DNA of 6,305 nucleotides, taken from NCBI GenBank assembly GCA_030041195.1, contig JASHOI010000746.1:1-6305 (forward strand). Direction: 5' to 3'. The notes under the pieces were generated by a model that worked only from the letters and a program-made list of their open reading frames with translations, did not search any database and was not told the DNA's origin. The DNA comes from Streptosporangiaceae bacterium. Lineage in GTDB: Bacteria; Actinomycetota; Actinomycetes; Streptosporangiales; Streptosporangiaceae. The translations under genes were made by a program, and so were the position numbers. Shown piece by piece: positions 1 through 4,468 of this stretch. The stretch's first letter is position 1. Each line of letters starts with the position of its first letter.

Positions 1-201
1 CTGGCCGAGCCGCCGGTCCGGGCCGAGGTCGCCGAGCTCGGCCGGCGGATCGGCCGCATCCCGGCCCCCGCCGCCCGCGCCCTGGACTTCGAGCAGGAGC
101 GCGCCCTCCGCCTGCTGTCCATGCCCCGCCGTCCCGGCGCGCCCCCGCGTGCCCGTCGCCAACCGCTGTCCGGGGCGCCCGCCCGTCTCGCCAGACCGTG
201 A
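1..201 (+). CDS. 3' end of an unidentified protein (partial)
   Basis: An open frame runs from the window edge to a TGA at 199-201 and gives 66 residues. The first 40 codons all end in G or C, the codon pattern expected of a real gene in this GC-rich genome, so I call it coding although no start is in view. The visible part begins with an Ala/Glu/Arg-rich, probably helical stretch (about residues 1-40, including RALDFEQERALRLLSM). It ends in a Pro/Arg/Ala-rich tail without hydrophobic segments, where codon bias weakens (several CGT and a CAA), as is common in disordered C-termini. No family can be recognised from this fragment. It is convergent with the CDF gene across the 202-666 gap. Confidence 0.6.
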   Translation: MAEPPVRAEVAELGRRIGRIPAPAARALDFEQERALRLLSMPRRPGAPPRARRQPLSGAPARLARP

Positions 202-304
202 TCATCGCAACACATGCCCGGGATCCCCGTCACGGTCAAAGACGGCCTTTGGTGTCACCGACTCGCTCACACCAATGGACACCGCAGATGATCAACACGC
301 AAAT

Positions 305-382
305 TTGATCTTAGTATGCGAGATTTTCCATGATCTTGGTTGATTAATACCGCTATGCGGTATTCAGGCACCAAGATCTTGG
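305..382. repeat. Repeated GATCTT(A/G)G and TATGCG motifs
   Basis: GATCTTAG occurs at 307-314, GATCTTGG at 332-339 and again at 375-382. CCAAGATC at 371-378 is the reverse complement of that motif. A second word, TATGCG, occurs at 315-320 and 354-359. Just to the left, GATCAA (290-295) and TTGATC (305-310) form a 6-base inverted pair. Four GATC sites fall within 91 bases. The motif cluster coincides with the AT-rich island and partly overlaps the large inverted repeat. It looks more like a cluster of protein-binding sites than chance, but no known operator is recognised. Confidence 0.45.
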
Positions 383-385
383 AAA
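325..385. repeat. 61-base symmetrical inverted repeat (cruciform-like)
   Basis: The element is centred on base 355. The outer arms 325-340 and 370-385 pair at 15 of 16 positions; the only mismatch is 331 against 379. A symmetrical 5+5-base internal loop (341-345 and 365-369) follows. An inner perfect 8-base stem (AATACCGC at 346-353 with GCGGTATT at 357-364) closes on a 3-base loop. The right arm contains the perfect 12-base palindrome CCAAGATCTTGG (371-382), and the left arm a one-mismatch copy, CCATGATCTTGG (328-339). No T-tract follows on either strand, so it is not a classical intrinsic terminator. It could be a bidirectional terminator of actinobacterial type, a binding site for a dimeric protein, or a small mobile-element relic. 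Confidence 0.75.
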
Positions 386-467
386 GCGGGGGCTGGCGCG
401 GCTAAAGCGGACCTGGATTCGGATCAGCTGGGCGGCTCAGCGGCGTCCGTTCACCAGGCGTCAGCGC

Positions 468-482
468 GCTTTAACGTAAAGC
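468..482. repeat. Short perfect hairpin, 6-base stem
   Basis: GCTTTA (468-473) pairs with TAAAGC (477-482) around the loop ACG. It lies about 185 bases beyond the stop of the minus-strand CDF gene and has no T-tract on either side, so a terminator role is only a possibility. Confidence 0.3.
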
Positions 483-666
483 AACGACTTGTTGACCGAC
501 GGGCACTGGGACGACAGCGCCGGGCCGGCGGCATCATTCGCACTGCCAGACGACCCGCGGCAGGACGCCCCGGATTGCCCCGTACGCCCCGGCTTCAACG
601 GGCAAGCTTCGCTGATTTCGGCGTGGCCGCGAGTTTCGGGCTTGGCGGCTATGACTATCGCACGTC

Positions 667-1755
667 CTAGCCGGGAGGGGGGTCGCGGGGGGCGGGGCGG
701 GGGGTGGCGCGGACGGCCGGGCGCGGCGATGAGCGGCGGGCGGCCCGGATCGCGGGGTCGGTGAGGTCCGCCCGCGAGTCCTGGTACACGTCGGGCTCCA
801 GGTAGATCAGCTCAGCGATCGGCACCGCGGCGCGTACCCTGCGTTCCGCCGTGTCGATGCCTGCCACGACCGCGGACGCGCTCTGCTCGCGGCTGACCGC
901 GATCTTCGCTGCCACCAGCAGCGTCTCCGGACCCAGGTGCAGGGTCCGCAGGTGAATGACCCGCTCCACCTCGGGGCCGTCTTCGAGTGCCGCCACGATC
1001 GCGCGTTCCACCTCGGTGTTGGCGGACTCACCGATCAGCAGGCTCTTGGTCTCGATCGCCAGGATCACCGCCACGCACGCGAGCAGCGCCCCGATGCCGA
1101 GCGACCCGGCCCCGTCCCAGCGGTCGTCGCGGGTGATCCAGGTCAGCACCACCCCGAGGAAGGCGAACACCAGACCGGTCAGCGCGGCCGAGTCCTCGAG
1201 CAGGACGGCGGGCACCTCCGGGGCCTTGGCACGGCGGATGAAGCGGATGATCCGCTGCCAGGCGCCAGGCCCGCCTGCCTGGTGCGACTCCTTGATCGCG
1301 GTGCGGAACGAGAATCCCTCGAGCACGGCCGCGATGGCCAGCACCACAAGGGCCACCACCGGCGAGGTGAGCTTCTCGGGATGCAGTATCCGCTCCACGC
1401 CCTCGTAGACGGAGAACGCGGCGCCGACCGTGAACAGGACCACCGCGACGATAAACCCGTAGAAGTAGCGCTCCGACCCGAAGCCGAACTGGTGCTCCTC
1501 GGTCTCGGCGCGCAGCGCCCTGCTGCGGCCGATGAGCAGCAGCGCCTGGTTGCCGGAATCGGCGACGGAGTGGACCGACTCGGCCAGCAGCGACGCCGAT
1601 CCCGTGATCAGGAACGCGGCGAACTTCGTGGCGGCGATCCCGATGTTGGCCGCGAAGGCCGCGATCACCGCGCGCTTGCCGGAGCCATGACTCGTGGCCG
1701 TCGCCGGGTGCCCGGGCTGGTCGGGTCCGCCCCCGGGCCGCTGATCGCCGCTCAC
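667..1755 (-). CDS. Cation diffusion facilitator (CDF) family transporter, ZnT9-like
   Basis: A 362-residue inner-membrane transporter of the CDF family, which exports divalent metals such as zinc by proton antiport. About six hydrophobic segments are visible (roughly 29-51, 53-79, 98-118, 132-150, 182-206, 218-236), followed by a cytoplasmic domain (about 240-325) and a disordered Pro/Arg-rich tail. The TM2 metal site H62-x3-D66 is present. In TM5 the usual HxxxD reads VLLED (184-188): Asp188 is kept and the His is replaced, with a Glu at 187. That motif and the FGFGSERYFYGF stretch (90-101) recall the SLC30A9/ZnT9 branch. The start is GTG at 1755, 12 bases after the Trm112-like stop. I see no clear ribosome site, so translation may be coupled to that gene. 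The true substrate is unknown. Confidence 0.9.
   Translation of the reverse strand: MSGDQRPGGGPDQPGHPATATSHGSGKRAVIAAFAANIGIAATKFAAFLITGSASLLAESVHSVADSGNQALLLIGRSRALRAETEEHQFGFGSERYFYGFIVAVVLFTVGAAFSVYEGVERILHPEKLTSPVVALVVLAIAAVLEGFSFRTAIKESHQAGGPGAWQRIIRFIRRAKAPEVPAVLLEDSAALTGLVFAFLGVVLTWITRDDRWDGAGSLGIGALLACVAVILAIETKSLLIGESANTEVERAIVAALEDGPEVERVIHLRTLHLGPETLLVAAKIAVSREQSASAVVAGIDTAERRVRAAVPIAELIYLEPDVYQDSRADLTDPAIRAARRSSPRPAVRATPRPAPRDPPPG
673..704 (+). other. G-quadruplex-type G-run cluster at the 3' end of the CDF gene
   Basis: Five runs of G (lengths 3, 6, 6, 4 and 6) lie within 32 bases, separated by 1-4 base spacers. This satisfies the usual pattern of four or more runs of at least three G with short loops. 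The G-rich strand is the plus strand, which is the template for the CDF gene, so the CDF mRNA is C-rich here and would not fold as a quadruplex itself. The bases encode the Pro/Arg-rich end of the transporter. Confidence 0.5.
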
Positions 1756-1767
1756 GACGCGCAGCGG

Positions 1768-1950
1768 CTAGCTTGCGGCAGGGTCGCGCGCCTCGTCCAC
1801 GAGCATGACAGGGATGTCGTCACGTACCGGGTAGGCCAGGCCGCACTCAGCGTTGGTGCACACCAGTTCGCTGGCCTCCTCGTCCACGCGCACCGGTGCG
1901 TGGCACTTCGGGCAGGCCAGGATCTCCAGCAGCCAGTCATCGATCTTCAC
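1768..1950 (-). CDS. Trm112-like small zinc-ribbon protein
   Basis: A 60-residue protein of the Trm112/YcaR (UPF0434) family. The four expected zinc ligands are Cys13 and Cys16 (CPKC), Cys31 and Cys36, and the family hallmark LACPKC lies near the N-terminus, with [12 protein letters not shown] towards the end. Eukaryotic and archaeal Trm112 proteins bind and activate methyltransferases; the role of the bacterial short form is less settled. The start is GTG at 1950, supported by AGGAG five bases upstream. That ribosome site overlaps the manB stop, so the two genes are probably translated together. The length matches the family. The placement next to manB is, from memory, common in Actinobacteria. 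Confidence 0.88.
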   Translation of the reverse strand: MKIDDWLLEILACPKCHAPVRVDEEASELVCTNAECGLAYPVRDDIPVMLVDEARDPAAS

Positions 1951-1955
1951 GGCAT

Positions 1956-1960
1956 CTCCT
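1956..1960 (-). promoter_or_regulatory. Ribosome binding site of the Trm112-like gene, overlapping the manB stop
   Basis: Read on the minus strand this is AGGAG, 5 bases before the GTG start at 1950. It shares two bases with the TAG stop of manB (1959-1961), which suggests termination-reinitiation coupling. It also decides the start: an ATG at 1953-1955 is out of frame and meets a stop after one codon. Confidence 0.7.
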
Positions 1961-3308
1961 AGGGCGTTCGCACGATACGCAGGACCTGGTCACGGACGTC
2001 GGTCAGGGTCGCCTCGTCTGGCGCTTCCACGTTGAGCCTGAGCAGCGGCTCGGTGTTGGACGGGCGCAGGTTGAACCACCAGGTTCCGGAGTCGACGGTC
2101 AGCCCGTCCAGCTCGTCCGTGGTGATCCCGTCCCGGCCGGCGAACGCCGCGCGCACCCGTTCGGTGGCCGCCTTCTGGTCACCGACCTCGCTGTTGATCT
2201 CGCCGGACGCCTCGTACCTGGCGTACTCCGACAGCAGCGAGGACAGCGGCCCGTCCTGCGATCCCAGCGCGGCCAGCACGTGCAGGCCGGCGAGCATGCC
2301 GGAGTCGGCGAACCAGAAGTCGCGGAAGTAGAAGTGCCCGGAGTGCTCGCCGCCGAAGATCGCGCCGGTCGTGGCCATCTCGGCCTTGATGAACGAGTGA
2401 CCGACCCGGGTGCGCACCGGGGTGCCGCCATGAGCGGACACGATCTCGGGAACGGCATGCGAGGTGATCAGGTTGTGGATGATGGTCGCGCCCGGTTCCC
2501 TGGCGAGCTCCCGCACCGCGATGAGCGCGGTCAGCACCGAGGGCGAGACGATCTCGCCGCGCTCGTCGACCACGAAACACCGGTCGGCGTCGCCGTCGAA
2601 GGCGAGCCCGATGTCCGCGCCGGAGCCGACCACCGCTTGCTGCAGGTCGATCAGGTTCTTCGGGTCGATCGGGTTCGCCTCGTGGTTCGGGAACGTGCCG
2701 TCAAGCTCGAAGTAGAGCGGCACCAGGCTGATCGGCAGCCCCTCGAAAACCTTCGGCACCGTGTGGCCCGCCATGCCGTTGCCCGCGTCCACGGCCACCG
2801 TGAGCGGGCGGATGCCGGACAGGTCGACCAGGGTCTTGAGATGGTCCGCGTAACCGGAGAGCAGGTCACGCGCCGTGACCGTGCCCGGGGCGCCCTGCGC
2901 CGCCGGGATGCCGCCCTCCGCCGTCGCGCGCAATTCCGCGAGCCCGGTGTCCGCGCCGACCGGCCGCGCCCCGGCCCGGCACAGCTTGATCCCGTTGTAC
3001 TTCGCCGGGTTGTGGCTGGCGGTGATCATCGCTCCGGGGATGCCGAGGCTGCCGCTCGCGTAGTAGAGCATGTCGGTCGAGCCGAGCCCGGCCGAAACCA
3101 CGTCGGTCCCCTGGGAGGCCGCGCCCGCGGCGAACGCCTCGGCGAGAGGCGCCGAGGAGGTGCGCATGTCGTGCACGGTCACAACGGCCTGGGCGCCGGT
3201 CATCCGGGCGAACGCCGCGCCGACCGCCTCGGCGACGCCCTCATCGAGTTCGTCGGGCACGATCCCGCGTATGTCGTATGCCTTGAAGATCTTCGCGTAC
3301 TCGGCCAC
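1959..3308 (-). CDS. manB: Phosphomannomutase / phosphoglucomutase (ManB)
   Basis: A 449-residue cytoplasmic alpha-D-phosphohexomutase that interconverts mannose-6-phosphate and mannose-1-phosphate, feeding GDP-mannose and mannosylated envelope glycans. All four family signatures are intact: the phosphoserine loop TASHNP (96-101, catalytic Ser98), the Mg-binding loop DGDADR (238-243), the sugar-binding GGEHSGH (319-325) and the phosphate-binding RPSNTEP (415-421). The length is normal for the bacterial enzyme. The N-terminal KAYDIRG (9-15) is also typical. The start is GTG at 3308, with GGGAGG nine bases upstream; an ATG at 3314-3316 is out of frame. Activity on glucose phosphates is also possible in this family, and the sequence alone does not settle the preference. 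It is the first gene of a tight three-gene group with Trm112 and CDF. Confidence 0.95.
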   Translation of the reverse strand: MAEYAKIFKAYDIRGIVPDELDEGVAEAVGAAFARMTGAQAVVTVHDMRTSSAPLAEAFAAGAASQGTDVVSAGLGSTDMLYYASGSLGIPGAMITASHNPAKYNGIKLCRAGARPVGADTGLAELRATAEGGIPAAQGAPGTVTARDLLSGYADHLKTLVDLSGIRPLTVAVDAGNGMAGHTVPKVFEGLPISLVPLYFELDGTFPNHEANPIDPKNLIDLQQAVVGSGADIGLAFDGDADRCFVVDERGEIVSPSVLTALIAVRELAREPGATIIHNLITSHAVPEIVSAHGGTPVRTRVGHSFIKAEMATTGAIFGGEHSGHFYFRDFWFADSGMLAGLHVLAALGSQDGPLSSLLSEYARYEASGEINSEVGDQKAATERVRAAFAGRDGITTDELDGLTVDSGTWWFNLRPSNTEPLLRLNVEAPDEATLTDVRDQVLRIVRTP

Positions 3309-3317
3309 TGGGCCATG

Positions 3318-3323
3318 CCTCCC
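3318..3323 (-). promoter_or_regulatory. Ribosome binding site of manB
   Basis: GGGAGG on the minus strand, nine bases before the GTG at 3308. It supports the GTG start over the nearby out-of-frame ATG at 3314-3316. Confidence 0.65.
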
Positions 3324-3339
3324 GCGCGGCGCTGAACGG

Positions 3340-3358
3340 TCGCGGCGCTGCGCCGCGA
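3340..3358. repeat. GC-rich hairpin in the manB leader
   Basis: TCGCGGCG (3340-3347) and CGCCGCGA (3351-3358) form a perfect 8-base stem with a 3-base loop. It ends 31 bases upstream of the manB start, inside the 110-base gap after DUF3499. The 10-base word CGCGGCGCTG occurs twice, at 3325-3334 and 3341-3350, so an alternative fold is conceivable. It could be a partial terminator between DUF3499 and manB or a leader structure; there is no T-tract. A weak -10-like TAGGCT reads on the minus strand at 3378-3373, upstream of the hairpin, but I see no matching -35. Confidence 0.4.
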
Positions 3359-3418
3359 TGGACGGACACCCGAGCCTACCGGCAGCGCCGGGGAGGGTGC
3401 CCGTCCGGGCAGAGCGCC

Positions 3419-3781
3419 CTAGCGGAGCCGCCCGGTGTCCTGCGGCGAGGAACGCAGCACCCGCAGGTGCCCGCGCCGCCCGACCTCCACGCCCTGGCCG
3501 ACCGGCTCACCCGGGGCGCTCGTGGTCGCCTCCATGACGGCGTTGGCCAGCGCCTCGAGGTCGTCGACGGGCTCTTCGACCGGGCCGTCCGGCAGCCGGA
3601 CCACCTCCCAGCCGATGGGCACGGTCATCCGGTCGGCGTGCGCGGCGCACAGGTCGTAGCAGTGCGGCTCGACGTACGCGGCGAGCGGGCCGAGAACCGC
3701 GGTGGAGTCGCGGTAGACGTAGGTGAGCGTGTGCACGGCAGTTTGCTTGCACGCTGGCCGACTGCAGCGACGAGGTTTCAA
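3419..3781 (-). CDS. DUF3499 family protein, probable zinc-binding
   Basis: A 120-residue actinobacterial protein of unknown function. The N-terminal half carries the family pattern RRCSRPAC followed by LTYVYRDSTAVLGPL. It has two cysteine pairs, Cys6/Cys11 and Cys41/Cys45, with His48 next to the second, an arrangement like a small zinc ribbon. The C-terminal third (about 85-120) is polar and low in conserved character. There is no signal peptide or membrane segment, so it is probably cytoplasmic. The start is TTG at 3781, supported by GGGAGG seven bases upstream and because the Cys motif begins right after it. It lies upstream of manB on the same strand with a 110-base gap, and is divergent from the zincin-like gene. 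Confidence 0.85.
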   Translation of the reverse strand: MKPRRCSRPACKQTAVHTLTYVYRDSTAVLGPLAAYVEPHCYDLCAAHADRMTVPIGWEVVRLPDGPVEEPVDDLEALANAVMEATTSAPGEPVGQGVEVGRRGHLRVLRSSPQDTGRLR

Positions 3782-3788
3782 CGGCCCG

Positions 3789-3794
3789 CCTCCC
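3789..3794 (-). promoter_or_regulatory. Ribosome binding site that fixes the TTG start of the DUF3499 gene
   Basis: GGGAGG on the minus strand, with a 7-base spacer to the TTG at 3781. There is no ATG or GTG at a suitable distance in the same frame, so this site is the main argument for the rare TTG start. Confidence 0.65.
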
Positions 3795-3956
3795 TCACGA
3801 CCGTGCCGACGGCGGGCGAGCGCGTCCCGCGACAGGCAGGCTCGCGTAGATCGCTCACAACGGCTGACGGTATCGATCCGAGGGCAGTAACGCCATTACC
3901 CGGGGCACTCTGCACGATCGTGTCTCGACTGCCCTCGGTGGCCCGCCCAACCCGGA

Positions 3957-3962
3957 TACGCT
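3957..3962 (+). promoter_or_regulatory. Candidate -10 box for a leaderless transcript
   Basis: TACGCT ends 8 bases before the GTG at 3971, which would place the transcription start at or next to the start codon. No Shine-Dalgarno sequence precedes that GTG, consistent with the leaderless messages that are frequent in Actinobacteria. No -35 is evident. Confidence 0.3.
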
Positions 3963-3970
3963 CGGTAACT

Positions 3971-4441
3971 GTGAATGATGGCGGCGACCGGCCGCGAGCG
4001 GCGCGGATCAGGCGGCGAGACTCCCGGGGCCGGGGCCTGCGCGGCACGCTCACCCCGCAGGACGTGCCGCTGTACCGCAGCCGCGCGCAGCGCTTCGACG
4101 ATCTTGTGCTTGATGCCGTGGCGCAGCTCGAGCCGCGGTGGGAGGCGGAGCTGGCCAGAGTGGAGTTCGCCGTCGAGGAGATCCCGCCCGCCGACCTTCC
4201 CGACGATGACCCGGAACCGGTGCCGCTGGCCCGGCTGGATCCCGCCTCCCCTCCCGGCGACGATCTGGACCGGGTCGCCAGGCCGGCCCGCATCGTGCTG
4301 TACCGGCGCCCGCTGATGGCCCGCGCCGATGACGAGGAGGACCTGGGCGAGCTGGTGCTGGACGTGGTCGTCGAGGAGTTCGCGCGGCTGCTCGGCGTTG
4401 ATCCGCAGGCGGTCGACCCCGGTTACCCGGACGAGGACTAG
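3971..4441 (+). CDS. Zincin-like 'metallopeptidase family' protein lacking the zinc motif
   Basis: A 156-residue protein resembling the actinobacterial zincin-like metallopeptidase family (PF06262 type) by its layout. It has a basic N-terminus with RGRGLRG (19-25), then a helical QRFDDLVLDAVAQLEPRW (40-57), RPARIVLYRRP (104-114), and a C-terminal helix followed by GVDPQAVDPGY. Where active members have HExxHH, this one reads EEFARL (135-140), so the metal ligands are gone; the protein contains no His and no Cys anywhere. Proteolysis is therefore unlikely, and a binding or structural role is more plausible. The GTG at 3971 was chosen because it gives the usual short basic N-terminus; the frame stays open further upstream, but there it is antisense to DUF3499. 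The middle (75-100) is acidic and Pro-rich. It ends 27 bases from the convergent DUF5719 stop. Confidence 0.8.
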   Translation: MNDGGDRPRAARIRRRDSRGRGLRGTLTPQDVPLYRSRAQRFDDLVLDAVAQLEPRWEAELARVEFAVEEIPPADLPDDDPEPVPLARLDPASPPGDDLDRVARPARIVLYRRPLMARADDEEDLGELVLDVVVEEFARLLGVDPQAVDPGYPDED

Positions 4442-4447
4442 AAAGGA

Positions 4448-4460
4448 CGAGCCGCGCTCG
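4448..4460. terminator. Possible bidirectional terminator hairpin between convergent genes
   Basis: CGAGC (4448-4452) and GCTCG (4456-4460) form a perfect 5-base stem around CGC, inside the 27-base gap between the zincin-like stop and the DUF5719 stop. The position suits a shared terminator. The stem is short and there is no T-tract, so this is a weak call. Confidence 0.25.
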
Positions 4461-4468
4461 CCCGCCGG

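Larger units (their letters stand above)
202..666. other. 465-base gap between convergent genes, with an AT-rich island
   Basis: This stretch lies between the stop of the left partial gene and the stop of the CDF gene, so both genes end into it and neither needs a promoter here. Bases 286-385 are clearly richer in A and T than the rest of the window and hold a 61-base inverted repeat and repeated GATCTT motifs, described separately. The right part (386-666) returns to high GC and has a short hairpin at 468-482 and a 7-base inverted pair, TAAAGCG (403-409) with CGCTTTA (467-473). I find no RNA gene and no convincing coding frame in it. Confidence 0.7.
3782..3970. promoter_or_regulatory. Divergent intergenic region between DUF3499 and the zincin-like gene
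   Basis: These 189 bases separate two genes reading away from each other, so promoters for both should lie here. On the plus strand, TACGCT (3957-3962) fits the actinobacterial -10 pattern TAnnnT and ends 8 bases before the GTG at 3971. On the minus strand, TACCGT (3872-3867) is a possible -10 about 86 bases before the DUF3499 start. No convincing -35 hexamer accompanies either. Confidence 0.45.

Noticed and set aside
149..343. 64-codon plus-strand frame starting with GTG
   Set aside because: It overlaps the end of the well-biased left gene in another frame and runs into the AT-rich inverted repeat. Codon use is random.
325..385. The inverted repeat as a classical rho-independent terminator
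   Set aside because: No T-tract follows the stem on either strand, and the stem is AT-rich rather than GC-rich. I list it as a repeat of unknown role.
489..764. Plus-strand frame of 91 codons beginning with TTG
   Set aside because: Codon bias is only moderate and fades after about 40 codons. The end is a Gly/Arg run antisense to the CDF tail, and there is no ribosome site. A decayed gene remnant is possible but not supportable.
937..1962. Long plus-strand open frame antisense to CDF and Trm112
   Set aside because: It runs opposite genes with clear family motifs; its His/Arg/Gly/Gln-rich translation has no recognisable domain. It is open only because stops are rare in GC-rich DNA.
1896..3335. 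479-codon plus-strand open frame antisense to manB
   Set aside because: All phosphohexomutase signatures lie on the minus strand; the plus-strand product is low-complexity and resembles no family.
3467..3970. Longer N-terminus for the zincin-like protein
   Set aside because: The frame is open but lies antisense to DUF3499 and through the divergent promoter region. Family members, as recalled, begin with a short basic N-terminus, as the GTG at 3971 gives.
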